From JBHJGM01 sp050331815 (GTDB taxonomy: Bacteria; Verrucomicrobiota; Verrucomicrobiia; Opitutales; JBHJGM01): DNA of 64,000 nt. Positions 1 through 9,032 of this stretch are shown piece by piece. The translations under genes and the position numbers were made by a program. The stretch covers positions 1 through 64,000 of the forward strand of contig JBHJGM010000016.1 of the NCBI GenBank assembly GCA_050331815.1, in the 5' to 3' direction. Position 1 is the stretch's first letter. Each line of letters opens with the position of its first letter. Under the pieces are notes generated by a model. That model was not told the DNA's origin. It did not search any database and worked only from the letters and a program-made list of their open reading frames with translations.

Positions 1-473
1 TCGAGACTGCCCGAGCCCACGCCAAAGACCTGGGTGATTGTCTCGCTGACCATCGAAGGCGGACCCAGGTGCCAGAGCGGCTGACGCCCGCAGGCCGCAC
101 GAATCCATCGATCCATGACAGGCTCCGGGGGCCAGACTGTAACCAGGTGCAGCGGCTCGCGCCCGTGGCGGCCCGTGGCGGTACCGTTGCCGTTGGCCTG
201 GCTCTGACCTTCGACCGGCGGCTGAATCGGCAGGCACTGGTACTCGTGAATCAGCCGCAACGGAATGGTGCGGGTGGGCTCCGGTAAAAGATCGAGTTTA
301 TCAACAACGGACAGGCGCGCGTGTTGCGAAATTCGTTCCAGCAGCGCGTCATCGTCCTCGCCGAGCGCTTCACTCAGCAGCCCCAGCCGGTCGGCCCGTG
401 GGGCGTCGATAATCTCGCGCCGCTTGTCTTCTTCAAGATCGTTGAGCGGGTGTCTGATTGCCTGCTGCGTCAC
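1..473 (-). CDS. gspE: GspE, type II secretion ATPase (N-terminal part, runs off the window)
   Basis: Reading the minus strand from a GTG at 473 gives about 157 residues with no stop before the window edge. The segment matches the N-terminal domain of GspE/PilB secretion ATPases: a LLPEPTRTIPLRL stretch near residue 62 followed by a domain ending in ITQVFGVGSGSLE. This domain docks on GspL; the ATPase core lies beyond the left edge. The start follows the stop of the upstream GspC-like gene by 8 bases. I chose GTG because no in-frame ATG or GTG lies close upstream; the Shine-Dalgarno is weak, so the exact start is uncertain. It is the last visible gene of the minus-strand T2SS operon. Confidence 0.75.
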   Translation of the reverse strand, partial: MTQQAIRHPLNDLEEDKRREIIDAPRADRLGLLSEALGEDDDALLERISQHARLSVVDKLDLLPEPTRTIPLRLIHEYQCLPIQPPVEGQSQANGNGTATGRHGREPLHLVTVWPPEPVMDRWIRAACGRQPLWHLGPPSMVSETITQVFGVGSGSL

Positions 474-481
474 CTCAGGGC

Positions 482-1102
482 CTAATTCTGGTTCACGCTG
501 GGTAGCGTCGGCGTGCTGGGGTTCGTCGGCGGGATGACCACGCGGCGACGGATACGCGGGCGCGGCACGTTCTCGCCCGCGTTGTTGTTCGGATTCAACG
601 ACTGCACGCGGCTGCGCTGCGTCTGGGTCAAGTTGCGCACGGCAGGGACTTGCGGGCGCTGCTGATTTTGCGCCACGGTGGTTACCGGCAGGACGGTGCC
701 CGAGGTGTCGCGCATGGAAATGACCTGGACGCGTCCGCCATAGTTGACGCGCAGGGCGGGACGTCCGCCCTCGCCGCCCTCGGGCAGGTAATCCAGCACG
801 GTCACGCCAAAAGCGTCTTTGCCGGCGGTCACAGCCAGGCCCTGGCGGTTGGACTCGTTGAAAAGCGTGAACTTCCGCTCGCCCGAGCTGGTGGTGTAGG
901 AGCCGGTGAAGGCCACCGTGAGCGGCTGCGCGGGAGGTGGTGGTGGAGGCGGCGGAGCCTCACGCACAGGCTGTTGACCGAAACCAGGTGGGACGAAGGG
1001 ATTGCGGTCGAGCAGGGGGTCGGCGGCAAACCCCAGATTCACCCAAAGCAACCCGGCGATGGCCAGTACGAGGGCGGTACGCATCTGTACGAAGCGGTGC
1101 AT
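482..1102 (-). CDS. GspC-like periplasmic component of the type II secretion operon
   Basis: A 206-residue protein with an N-terminal hydrophobic signal or anchor (about residues 7-27), then a run of eight prolines near residue 52, a small beta-rich domain (about 60-135) and a low-complexity tail rich in Asn, Arg and Pro. The middle domain is about the size and position of the HR domain that GspC uses to contact the secretin, and the gene sits between gspD and gspE. No PDZ domain is present, so it is shorter than classical GspC. I infer a GspC or GspP-type role from context; similarity is not strong by eye. An alternative start is the ATG at 1084. Confidence 0.5.
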   Translation of the reverse strand: MHRFVQMRTALVLAIAGLLWVNLGFAADPLLDRNPFVPPGFGQQPVREAPPPPPPPPAQPLTVAFTGSYTTSSGERKFTLFNESNRQGLAVTAGKDAFGVTVLDYLPEGGEGGRPALRVNYGGRVQVISMRDTSGTVLPVTTVAQNQQRPQVPAVRNLTQTQRSRVQSLNPNNNAGENVPRPRIRRRVVIPPTNPSTPTLPSVNQN

Positions 1103-1123
1103 TACAGTCTGTACCTTAGCCGA

Positions 1124-3268
1124 TCAGAAGCGCCGACGCGACTTGAATCTCCAATCGTCTTCGGGTGGCTGCAGAATTTCCGGCAAATCGAAGGTGCCTT
1201 CCTCCAGGTAGCGCTCGATCTCAGGGCGTGCCTGGGTGTTTTCCAACTCGCGTTCGAGAATCTCGTCCTGCCGCGCGCGGGTGTCGACGATGTACGGCTT
1301 GATAAAGAATACGAGCTCGCGCCGGGTGTCGGCCTTGGTCTTGCCGCCGGCGAGCTTGTTGACCAGCGGGATGTGGCGGAAGAAGGCCAGGTCGTTGTCG
1401 GTCTCGGTCGAGCTGTATTCCTGCAACCCGCCGAGGACGATGGTCTCGCGATCGTTGACGCTGAGGAAGGACGTGGCCTCGCGGCGGCCAATGATGGGCT
1501 GCTCGTTACCGTCGATGATGACCGTGCCGGTGACCGTGTCGACGATCTGGTTGATTTCCAACTGGATGACGCCGTTGGAGCCGATCAGCGGGGTGACCGT
1601 CAGCTCGATACCGATGTCACGGAAGGTGACCGAACTGCTCGTGTTGCCCGGGTTATCGATATCGGAAATGCTTTGCGTGATGACCGGGCGCGATTCACCG
1701 ACGATGATCTCCGCTTCCTGGTTGTGCGTGGTGACGATGTTGGGCGCGGACAGGATGCGGACATTGCTCTTGGAGGCGGCGGTGCCGATGACCGCAGCGA
1801 TGGAGAAGTCCTTGACCGAGCCGGAGAAGTCGAAGGGCGTGCCCAGGCGCGAGGTGCTGACCGCGTCCACGTTGAAGCCGATCTCGTTGCCCGGGAAACC
1901 GGTGGTGTTGAACTCGATGTCGAAGGCGTCAATCCCGCGGGCGTCGTCCTCGGAGAGGGTCACTTCCGCGATAACCACTTCGATCAGTACCTGAGCCAGC
2001 AACACGTCGATTTTCTCGATCAGCTCCTCCAACTGCACCAGGTCACTGGCGGTGCCGTAGGCCACGATGGCGTTGGAACGCTCGTCAGCCACGATGGTGA
2101 CAAATTCGCTGAACTGCAGGTCAGCGCCCCCGCCGGCGTCGGCGGCCACCGCTGAAGGTGTGCTGGGGGCCTGTACGTTCGGCACGGCGGGTTGCGTCGG
2201 CGGCGCGGTGCGGCCCACGCCCTGGTCGGGCGCGTCGTTTTCGTCCCGGGCGGCCTGTTGCCCCGAAATGACCTGTTGAATCACATCGGCCACATCGGGC
2301 GCGTTGGCGTGGCGGATGGAAAAGACTTCGCTGCGGGTCAGCGGGGCCACGTCCACGTCGAGCTTTTCGATCACGTCGGTGATCAGCGAAACGTTCGAGG
2401 GGTGCGTGACCACGACCAACTGGTTGGTACGCTCGTCAGCGGTGATGCTGGTGCCCCGCAGGTAGCGCCCGAGGCGACCGTTGTCCTCGGCAAGAGTCTC
2501 CAGGCGCGAGCGCAGGTCGGCGGCGTTGGTGTTGTCCAGACCGAAGAAAAGCACCTCCTCCTTGATTTCGGGCGGCGTATCGACTTCGGACAGCACCTGC
2601 TCGATGCGCTGGAGGTTGCGCAGGTGGTCGGTGACCAGAAAGGAGTTGGAACGCTCGAAGGGGACGATGGTCAGGCCCGAACCGATCAGGCTTTGCACGA
2701 TCGGCTGCGCCTCCTCCAGGTCGAGGTAGTCGAGCGTGTAAATCTTGGAAAAGACCTTCTGTGAGCCCTTCAGGCCCGAGGCGCTGCGGTCCAGGTAGTC
2801 TGTGGTGGAGGCCAGCGCTTCCTGCAGCGGTACCGCCATCATGTAATCGGCGTTGAATTCGATGATGGCCACACCGTTGAGAGCCAGAAGCGACTCAAAG
2901 GCGGTCAGGATGTCGCGACGGGACATCGGGCGCTGCGTCTTGAAGCGGATCGACACCTGCGCGTTGAGGTTCTGCTTGCGCAGGATTGGCTTTCCATAAC
3001 CCTCTTCCTCCAGATAGTTGAGGGTGGTGTCGAGGTCCCAGCCTCCGGTGGTGTCCACGCCCGCGATCCGGTCATCTAGATTGAGGGCGCTGTAGCCGGG
3101 CTGATAGGCAAAGTAGTCGGGCTGCAAATCCGTGAGGGAGGCGTATTCGGCGCCGCGCAGGTCCGGGCGGACGGCGTTGCCCTGCTGCGCGTGGAGCCAG
3201 ACGGGACCGCTGCCGAGCAGGCAGGCGGCGCAGGCAAAAAGGAGTTTCGAGGGCGGGTAGTGGAGCAT
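1124..3268 (-). CDS. gspD: Type II secretion secretin GspD
   Basis: A 714-residue outer-membrane secretin that forms the multimeric exit channel of the T2SS. It has a signal peptide (about residues 1-27), then N0 and repeated N1-N3 ring-building domains (about 70-430), including YTLDYLDLEEAQPIVQSL and the SNSFLVTDHLRNL type of repeat core. The C-terminal secretin domain begins near QVLIEVVIAEV and includes VRILSAPNIVTTHNQEA and a VTPLIGSNGVIQLEI strand. Length fits the family. An ATG at 3268 precedes a convincing signal peptide. It lies 40 bases after gspM-like and 21 bases before the GspC-like gene, in one operon. Confidence 0.93.
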   Translation of the reverse strand: MLHYPPSKLLFACAACLLGSGPVWLHAQQGNAVRPDLRGAEYASLTDLQPDYFAYQPGYSALNLDDRIAGVDTTGGWDLDTTLNYLEEEGYGKPILRKQNLNAQVSIRFKTQRPMSRRDILTAFESLLALNGVAIIEFNADYMMAVPLQEALASTTDYLDRSASGLKGSQKVFSKIYTLDYLDLEEAQPIVQSLIGSGLTIVPFERSNSFLVTDHLRNLQRIEQVLSEVDTPPEIKEEVLFFGLDNTNAADLRSRLETLAEDNGRLGRYLRGTSITADERTNQLVVVTHPSNVSLITDVIEKLDVDVAPLTRSEVFSIRHANAPDVADVIQQVISGQQAARDENDAPDQGVGRTAPPTQPAVPNVQAPSTPSAVAADAGGGADLQFSEFVTIVADERSNAIVAYGTASDLVQLEELIEKIDVLLAQVLIEVVIAEVTLSEDDARGIDAFDIEFNTTGFPGNEIGFNVDAVSTSRLGTPFDFSGSVKDFSIAAVIGTAASKSNVRILSAPNIVTTHNQEAEIIVGESRPVITQSISDIDNPGNTSSSVTFRDIGIELTVTPLIGSNGVIQLEINQIVDTVTGTVIIDGNEQPIIGRREATSFLSVNDRETIVLGGLQEYSSTETDNDLAFFRHIPLVNKLAGGKTKADTRRELVFFIKPYIVDTRARQDEILERELENTQARPEIERYLEEGTFDLPEILQPPEDDWRFKSRRRF

Positions 3269-3308
3269 GTTTCGTCGGGTTCTGCGATCGCGATGGGGGT
3301 AGTGGGGA

Positions 3309-3884
3309 TTAGGTCTGACTTTCGATGGGTTCGACCTGGGTTTCGGCCAGGTCTTGTCTCAGCTCGAAGGAACGCAGCACGAAGGTGGCCTTGACGAGAT
3401 TCGGGTTTCGCTCAAGGGGGTCAATTTTCAGGCTTTCGAGGGAAATGTAAGGGGAGCGCTCACGCAGGGCGGCTTCGAATTCGATCAGCTTGGCCAGGGA
3501 GGCCTGGTCCGCCTCGAAGCGCATCGTGTGAAAGACAAACGCGTCGCTGTCCTCACTGCGCGGGGTGCTCAGGTTGATCCGGCGCAAGCCCAGGCGGCGG
3601 GCCAGGCTGTCGACCTCCAGCGTCAGCCGGCGGTGGTCAAAAGTCAGCGAGGGATCCAACTCGGCGACGACCGCGCGGATCTCGGCATCGATGCGGGGAG
3701 CCTCCTGCATCATCTCCATGGCGGCGTCCATGGAAGCCGTCGCCGTAGTGTAGGTGCGTTGAACGGTGCCAAAACGCCCCGTCCAGGTGATTAGCCAGAC
3801 AAGCACCAGCACCCACACCAGCGCGGTCAGCATCAGCTTTTCGCGCAGGACCAGTCGGTTGTAGAGGATGCGTAAGTAGTTCAT
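3309..3884 (-). CDS. GspM-like inner-membrane component
   Basis: A 191-residue protein with a short cytoplasmic N-terminus, one membrane helix (about residues 16-36, LMLTALVWVLVLVWLITW) and a periplasmic remainder. This is the topology of GspM/PilO, which partners GspL in the inner-membrane platform. The periplasmic part has a helical stretch followed by an alpha/beta ferredoxin-like pattern. It sits directly downstream of the GspL-like gene with a 21-base gap. Sequence identity to classical GspM is not obvious; the call rests on topology and gene order. Confidence 0.6.
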   Translation of the reverse strand: MNYLRILYNRLVLREKLMLTALVWVLVLVWLITWTGRFGTVQRTYTTATASMDAAMEMMQEAPRIDAEIRAVVAELDPSLTFDHRRLTLEVDSLARRLGLRRINLSTPRSEDSDAFVFHTMRFEADQASLAKLIEFEAALRERSPYISLESLKIDPLERNPNLVKATFVLRSFELRQDLAETQVEPIESQT

Positions 3885-3905
3885 GGCAAACGAGTGACCG
3901 CGAGG

Positions 3906-5294
3906 TCAGTTGACCGGTGCGGTCTCCCGACGCAGTCGCTCCAGCAGGGCCGTCGTCGCGTTTTCGGAGGCGTTGTCGCCAGCATTTGTATTCGGTTGCG
4001 GAGCCTGGAAGCTTAACTGGTCCGGGAACTCCTCAGCGGACTTGAACTCAGCGGTCAGATCGAGGAACACTTGCGGGCCGCTAACCTTTGAATCAAACTG
4101 GACTTTTTCCAGCAAGCCGGTCGCTTCAAGACGCTCGATATACTGGTTAACGAGCGCGATGGAACCGGAGCCCTCGTTGAAGCGCGCCTGAATCCGCGCC
4201 TTGTCCGGACGGGTGACAAACGCGTTGCGGAAATAAAAATCGTTCGGCATCGGGCGCTGCAGCACACGCAGAAATTGAAACGGCTCGAACTCGCGCCCGG
4301 AAAACTGCTGCATCAGGGCCAGGTTATCCTTGCGCTGCAACAGTACATCGACCTCAGTCTGCATCTCTGCCTGGGCCACCGTCTGCTCCGTGGCGAAAAT
4401 GCCGAAAACGCCCAAAGCCCCCTCCAGCACAAGCAACAGCAAGGCCAGCGCCGCCGCCACCTGCGTGGCCACCCAGAGCTTGCCAGCCAACTTGCGCTGG
4501 GCGCGCTCGCGGCGCTTGAAATCGCTCTGGCGGATGTCAGCCTGCCAGAGCGCGGTTTCGTCCGGCAAGGTGACAATCTCGGCATCGGAGGCGGGCTCCG
4601 CTGTATCTCCTATAGATGACTTAATGTCATCGTGTCGAGAAATATGGAGCGCGACGCCGGCTTCCTTTTTGCGCAGTTCGACCTTGGCCAACGTCAAGAT
4701 ATCACCGCTCGGTGGATAGGTACGTCGATCAAACTGGCCGAACAAACGCGCCTGGGCCGCTTCGATGGCCTGCGGGCTGGGCGCATCGGGCGTGATCTCT
4801 ACAGTCTCGGCAGGATCATCCTCGCCCTCGTCGGGTATTTGCGGGACCTCAAGCGGCTCACTGAGCACCGTGTCGGGATACACCTCGCCCGCGCGATGGA
4901 GGGCTGCCGTCAAGCTGGAATCGGTGAGGAAAAAGCGCGCCTGGGCAGGCCCCGTCGTGTCGCGTACCAACGCCGGAAGAAAATCCGGAAAGACAAACGT
5001 GTCGCGCACCCACGCATCAGGCGACTCGCCTTCCTGGCGCAGGCTTTCGCGAAAGGCCGCGAAGAGAAACAACCGCGATTTTTCCGCGTTGTGCAGGTAG
5101 CCCCAAGCCAGTTGCTCGATGGGAAAGGGCGAGAGCTCTTCGACGGTCAGCTCCGCCAGCGAGGCCACCTCGTCCGCAGGTAAGCCCGGAGCCAGTTCCT
5201 CGAGGTGGCAAAAGAAAACTGCGCCCGGGATCCAGCGAATGGGTTCTGGGGCGGAAGTACGCAGTCCATCAAGGAATTGGCGAAATGAGGGCAC
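3906..5294 (-). CDS. GspL-like (PilM/PilN-type) inner-membrane platform protein
   Basis: A 462-residue protein with a long cytoplasmic N-terminal region whose LAELTVEELSPFPIEQLAWG segment resembles the GspL/PilM actin-like domain. A single membrane helix follows near residues 275-300 (VAAALALLLLVLEGALGVFGIF), then a coiled coil and a PilN-like ferredoxin fold ending near residue 430. GspL links the ATPase GspE to the periplasmic platform. The frame opens with GTG at 5294 and I see no strong Shine-Dalgarno. It lies 31 bases after gspK and is followed by the GspM-like gene, the expected order. Confidence 0.65.
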   Translation of the reverse strand: MPSFRQFLDGLRTSAPEPIRWIPGAVFFCHLEELAPGLPADEVASLAELTVEELSPFPIEQLAWGYLHNAEKSRLFLFAAFRESLRQEGESPDAWVRDTFVFPDFLPALVRDTTGPAQARFFLTDSSLTAALHRAGEVYPDTVLSEPLEVPQIPDEGEDDPAETVEITPDAPSPQAIEAAQARLFGQFDRRTYPPSGDILTLAKVELRKKEAGVALHISRHDDIKSSIGDTAEPASDAEIVTLPDETALWQADIRQSDFKRRERAQRKLAGKLWVATQVAAALALLLLVLEGALGVFGIFATEQTVAQAEMQTEVDVLLQRKDNLALMQQFSGREFEPFQFLRVLQRPMPNDFYFRNAFVTRPDKARIQARFNEGSGSIALVNQYIERLEATGLLEKVQFDSKVSGPQVFLDLTAEFKSAEEFPDQLSFQAPQPNTNAGDNASENATTALLERLRRETAPVN

Positions 5295-5325
5295 CGGATA
5301 CTAAAACGGTGAGAAATGAATATCC

Positions 5326-6516
5326 TTAATCAACGCGAACATTCTCGACAAGGCTGATTATGTTGAAGGGGTAGTCCTGAAATCCGTCGCCTTCCTCGTC
5401 AGTGGAACCGCCGCGCTGCCCCGATGAAGAACGCGCGGAGCCGCCGGAGTTCCCCCCGGGGATCGTGCCGCGGACGTTTGGAGGCGCGGATCTCCCACTC
5501 TGGCCCTCGTCGGGGCTGGCGCCGTCGTCCTGAGCGCCGTCTTCGTCTTCTTCGTTCTCCTCACCGGTGATGAGCGTGAGGAAGAAGCTGGAGGCGGCGT
5601 TGCGCACCTCGACGGAGACCTGCAAAGTCTGCGCCTGAAAGCCAAACTCGGCCCCATCACCCACGCGCAGGGAAACCCCCTCGCTCTGGGCTTCTTCGGC
5701 GGAGCGCAAAAAACGCTCATCGCCGGTGCCGGGCGTGCGGTCGTTCCCGGTGAGAAAGTCGCTGAGATTTTCGGGCTGCAGGCCTTCGCGCTCCTCCAGC
5801 ACGGTCAGCACCAGCGCCGGGGCGGTGTTGAGGTTGGGTGATGCGTGATTGCCCCGGGCGGTGACCGCCGAGGCAAACAGGTGGTAGCGCTCGTTGGCTT
5901 CACCGGTATCGGGGTCGAAAAACTGCTCGTCGAACCCGCGAATGTAGCGCAGGTCTTCCAGCTTGCGCAGCGGCTGGTTGGAGGGGCGGCGACGGGTGGA
6001 GTCCTCGCGCTCGTACCAGTCGGCTTCGGCCCCGTTGAGGAGGGCGTCGTCGTCCTCGTCGGTCCAGTCAGCCAAGGAGGCGATCAGGATGTCGGCATCA
6101 CTGAACTCGACACCCAACTCCTCCAGCAAAAAGCGAAAGGTGTCCTCGTCCTCAGCCAGCTGCCGCAAGGCAAATTTACCGGAGAGATCCTCGATAGTGA
6201 CGGTCGCCTGGAGGCCGTCAGGCAATTCGATTTCGGTGTAGGCGACAGGATTGGTCCAGCCCTGGTTGGGGCTGAAGAGGCCCTCGTCGATGGTCTGAAT
6301 CTCGTGCAAGGCCGCCAACGAGAGCTCCAGCACCATGTAGGCTTCGTCGCGCAGGCTGTCGCGCTGGAAGGAGTAGCCCTCGTAGCGGATGCGGTTGGTG
6401 ATCAGCTCGAGAAAGAGGATCACCATGACCGAGAGAAAAAAGATGAAGCCCAGCACGATGATGGCGATCGCGCCGTGCCGCCTGGGGGCCATGAGCCTTT
6501 GCAGTCGAGGGGTCAT
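5326..6516 (-). CDS. gspK: Minor pseudopilin GspK
   Basis: A 396-residue protein with a basic N-terminus and the pseudopilin hydrophobic helix (about residues 16-36), without the usual phenylalanine-rich cleavage site. The body carries GspK features: VTIEDLSGKFALRQL, and LADWTDEDDDALLNGAEADW, which is the acidic metal-binding and helical SAM-like region. The last 70 residues are low-complexity Glu, Asp, Ser and Gly. GspK caps the pseudopilus tip together with GspI and GspJ. Its ATG overlaps the stop of gspJ (ATGA), which indicates translational coupling. Confidence 0.85.
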   Translation of the reverse strand: MTPRLQRLMAPRRHGAIAIIVLGFIFFLSVMVILFLELITNRIRYEGYSFQRDSLRDEAYMVLELSLAALHEIQTIDEGLFSPNQGWTNPVAYTEIELPDGLQATVTIEDLSGKFALRQLAEDEDTFRFLLEELGVEFSDADILIASLADWTDEDDDALLNGAEADWYEREDSTRRRPSNQPLRKLEDLRYIRGFDEQFFDPDTGEANERYHLFASAVTARGNHASPNLNTAPALVLTVLEEREGLQPENLSDFLTGNDRTPGTGDERFLRSAEEAQSEGVSLRVGDGAEFGFQAQTLQVSVEVRNAASSFFLTLITGEENEEDEDGAQDDGASPDEGQSGRSAPPNVRGTIPGGNSGGSARSSSGQRGGSTDEEGDGFQDYPFNIISLVENVRVD

Positions 6517-7202
6517 GGGCGCGGCACGTTGGTTTCGGTCTCGGGCATGAGAAAGGCGAGTTGGCGGGGCTCGTCTTCGTTGCCGGGATAGAGGTCGAAG
6601 GTCAGGCGCAGGTAGGTCGGCAGGAGCAATTCGTCGCCCTCCTCTTCGGGCGCATCCTCGATCTCCCAGCTTTCGCGCTCCTCGTCGTAGTAGCAGTATT
6701 CGACCTGCGAAATGAGGGGGGAGATCAACGTCTGGTAAATCTCCGGATCTTCGTCGGGATTGTCGGCCTCGCCGTGCCAGTACATCAAGAGCCCGACGCG
6801 CTCATCGAACTGCAGGTAGCCGGTCACCTGGCCAAAGGGCGGCTCATCCTCGTCGAGAATCTTCAGGATGGGCAAATCACCGGGCAGGTAAAAGCTGATC
6901 AGGGCGTCCTCGCCGAAGCCGGACCCGGGCAACTCGCGGAAGGCCACCGTGGCCACATCCTCCTCGTCGCTCTCGTCGGCCTGCACCTCGGCCGCGGAAA
7001 ACGCGAAGGCGAGGAAGCTGTTCACGGACTGAACGTGCTCCTCGTAAAAGGGTTCGTTGAGCATATCGAAGTACAGCTTCTGCACGAGGAAGACAGCGCT
7101 CGCCATGCCGTACAGAATCATGCCGCCGATGGCGATGCCCACGACGACTTCCACCAAGGTAAACCCCGCACGGGGCGGCCGAGTTGCGGAAAAAATGCTC
7201 AT
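6513..7202 (-). CDS. gspJ: Minor pseudopilin GspJ
   Basis: About 229 residues from the ATG at 7202, which overlaps the gspI stop codon (ATGA). The open frame extends 27 codons further upstream into gspI, but that stretch does not look like a pseudopilin leader, so I reject it. The N-terminus has a type III signal: PRAGFTLVEVVVGIAIGG, with Gly before the cleaved Phe and Glu at mature position 5. The C-terminal region is acidic and beta-rich. GspJ belongs to the tip complex with GspI and GspK. J versus I is assigned by size and gene order. Confidence 0.8.
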   Translation of the reverse strand: MSIFSATRPPRAGFTLVEVVVGIAIGGMILYGMASAVFLVQKLYFDMLNEPFYEEHVQSVNSFLAFAFSAAEVQADESDEEDVATVAFRELPGSGFGEDALISFYLPGDLPILKILDEDEPPFGQVTGYLQFDERVGLLMYWHGEADNPDEDPEIYQTLISPLISQVEYCYYDEERESWEIEDAPEEEGDELLLPTYLRLTFDLYPGNEDEPRQLAFLMPETETNVPRP

Positions 7203-7714
7203 GGGCTCTGCCAGGGGCGCGCGTCTTCCAACGCCTCGCGTTTGTCCTCGAGCAGGCTCTCGAAGTCCTGCTCCTCCATCCAACCGGGGCGCAGCACGTA
7301 CAGCGTCGCGGTGTAGGGCTCGGATTGCGTCGAGGTGAAACTGGGACCGCTGTCGCTGAAGGTGACGGTCAATTCCACCTTGAACAGATCAATAATGTTG
7401 GTCTCCTCCAGTTCGACTTCCCAGTCGGCCTCGCCGCCGCCGAGGGTTTCAATCTCGCCGCCGTCCTCAAAATCTTCACGTTCGGCGATGTTAAGGATCT
7501 GCCGCAGCACGAAGCGGAAATCTTCGTCGTAGTCGCGGGTCTCGCGAACGATCTCCAGCGAAAACAGACCCAACCGCGTGGCCTCCATCAAAACGACGCT
7601 GGCCAGACCGAACACCGTCAGCGCGAAAAGCACCTCGACCAGCGTGAAGGCACGGCGGATGCGCCGCCTGAGCGCAGACAAGCCGCGTTTCTCTGGGAAC
7701 CTGCGCTGTTTCAT
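7199..7714 (-). CDS. gspI: Minor pseudopilin GspI
   Basis: A 171-residue pseudopilin with a highly basic leader (KQRR...RRRIRR) and prepilin methylation motif AFTLVEVLFALTVFG near residue 22, including Glu at mature position 5. The residue before the cleaved Phe is Ala rather than Gly, still compatible with prepilin peptidase. The rest is a short acidic alpha/beta domain. It overlaps gspH upstream and gspJ downstream by 4 bases each, so four minor pseudopilin genes are translationally coupled. Tip initiation of the pseudopilus is the expected role. Confidence 0.8.
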   Translation of the reverse strand: MKQRRFPEKRGLSALRRRIRRAFTLVEVLFALTVFGLASVVLMEATRLGLFSLEIVRETRDYDEDFRFVLRQILNIAEREDFEDGGEIETLGGGEADWEVELEETNIIDLFKVELTVTFSDSGPSFTSTQSEPYTATLYVLRPGWMEEQDFESLLEDKREALEDARPWQSP

Positions 7715-8277
7715 CGCTCGGGGTCGTAGTCGATGGGGCCGGCGGAAAACGGCTCCAAGGTGATCACTTCGACTTGGGTGCCTTCCTCGATTTCGATGCG
7801 TGCGCCGGTGGACAGCCCGCTCGGGTGAAAAACCAGATCGCTCACCGGGTCCCTGGCGTATTCGGGAACAATGTTACCGACGTTGATGGAGCCGCCTTTT
7901 TCCGAAGCCACCAGCGGATAAAACCTGACCGTGGTGTCGCCGCGCGGGATGAATGCCTCCTCGCTCAGGACCATCTCCGGCAGATCGGCAAAGGGCGAAA
8001 AGACCCGGAAGACTTTCGAGTTGTCGTCCCAGGTCAGGTGGACGGGCTCGCGCGAAACGTAGGCCTGATAGCGCGCCTCCTGCACCAGCTCGCGGAACAG
8101 CTGGAAGGTGGGCTTGTTTTGGAAGGCGTCCGCGAGGGTGGTCCAGGACAGCGCCGCGAGCGTGGTCGAGAGGGCGATCAGGGCAATGACGATCAGCACC
8201 TCCAGCAAGGTGAAGGCGCGGCGTAAGCCCAGGCGGCTTCGCCTCAAATCCTGCGATGGTGCTCGCCGCCGTGTCAT
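7711..8277 (-). CDS. gspH: Minor pseudopilin GspH
   Basis: A 188-residue pseudopilin with leader ending in LRRAFTLLEVLIVIALIA, a classical N-methylation helix (about residues 20-42). The globular domain has the GspH pattern of beta strands, including VHLTWDDNSKVFRVFSPF and a GLSTGARIEI strand typical of the GspH/FimT C-terminal domain. It overlaps gspI by 4 bases and lies 29 bases downstream of gspG. It sits below the tip of the pseudopilus in the assembled system. Confidence 0.82.
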   Translation of the reverse strand: MTRRRAPSQDLRRSRLGLRRAFTLLEVLIVIALIALSTTLAALSWTTLADAFQNKPTFQLFRELVQEARYQAYVSREPVHLTWDDNSKVFRVFSPFADLPEMVLSEEAFIPRGDTTVRFYPLVASEKGGSINVGNIVPEYARDPVSDLVFHPSGLSTGARIEIEEGTQVEVITLEPFSAGPIDYDPER

Positions 8278-8306
8278 GCTATCCGTTCACGGCCAAGCCG
8301 TGGTGA

Positions 8307-8774
8307 TTACTCCCAGTTGGTGATGTCGTCGCCACCGCCTTCGGCACCGTCCGGACCCCAGGAAAACAGATCATAAGCTGAGGCGCCCCCGGTCTTGTTG
8401 CGCTGGGCGGGAAAGGCATATTGGTAGGGATTGCCCCAGGGATCGGTGATGCCCGCTTCGCCGTTTTCGATGTAGGGACCGCTCCAGCGGGTGACGCCCG
8501 AGGGCTTGTTCAAGAGAGCTTTCAGGCCCTGAGCGCTGTTGGGAAAGCTGCCGACCTGGAAACGGTAGGCGCTGAGGGCCTGCTTGCCGGTCAGGTTGAT
8601 CCAGTTGCGCGCGGTGTCGACCTGCGCCCCGCCAAAGATCTGGTCGTAGCCCACCACCATAAGGCCGGCCAAACCGGCGATCAGCGCGATCGTGATGAGG
8701 ACCTCCGTAAGGGTGAAGGCGGCGCGGCCAATGAGGTTACGCGGACGCGGGCGGTTCAAACGATTACGTTTCAT
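8307..8774 (-). CDS. gspG: Major pseudopilin GspG
   Basis: A 155-residue major pseudopilin. The leader ends in GRAAFTLTEVLITIALIA, and the globular domain contains the GspG hallmarks: SFPNSAQGLKALLNKP, GPYIENGEAGITDPWGNPY and the C-terminal calcium-binding loop SWGPDGAEGGGDDITNW. It polymerises into the periplasmic pseudopilus that pushes substrates through GspD. It is first in the operon; a possible -10 element (TATACT on the minus strand, plus positions 8826-8831) lies about 50 bases upstream, but its -35 is poor, so the promoter is only suggested. Confidence 0.92.
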   Translation of the reverse strand: MKRNRLNRPRPRNLIGRAAFTLTEVLITIALIAGLAGLMVVGYDQIFGGAQVDTARNWINLTGKQALSAYRFQVGSFPNSAQGLKALLNKPSGVTRWSGPYIENGEAGITDPWGNPYQYAFPAQRNKTGGASAYDLFSWGPDGAEGGGDDITNWE

Positions 8775-8970
8775 GATGGGTGGGCAGTCGAGGTTTGGAA
8801 AATTGGATCGGACAGTTCAACAATCAGTATATCGCTTCAAAACATGCGAATCACGGCAGGCTTACCGTAGCCGGGCCGCGCTTGGCAATGCCGGGAACGC
8901 TCAGCCGAGTGCCTGCAAGTGAGTGAGTGCAGCCGGGGCAAAGGTTCCGCGCGAGGATCCAAACCCCCAA

Positions 8971-9000
8971 AGAAAAACCCCGGCCAGGCAACCGGGGTTT
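8971..9000 (-). terminator. Rho-independent terminator of tal
   Basis: A perfect 9-bp stem (AAACCCCGG at 8975-8983 against CCGGGGTTT at 8992-9000) with an 8-base loop. On the minus strand it is followed by a T run (TTTTTC). It lies 32 bases after the tal stop and would end minus-strand transcription before the gspG promoter region. Confidence 0.85.
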
Positions 9001-9032
9001 GCAAATGAATTTCGAGTGACGTGGCGTAGCGT

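Noticed and set aside
650..2155. Open frame of about 500 codons on the plus strand opposite gspD
   Set aside because: GC-rich antisense shadow; its product is low-complexity (Gly, Asp, Val, Arg) with no motif, while the minus strand gives a clear secretin.
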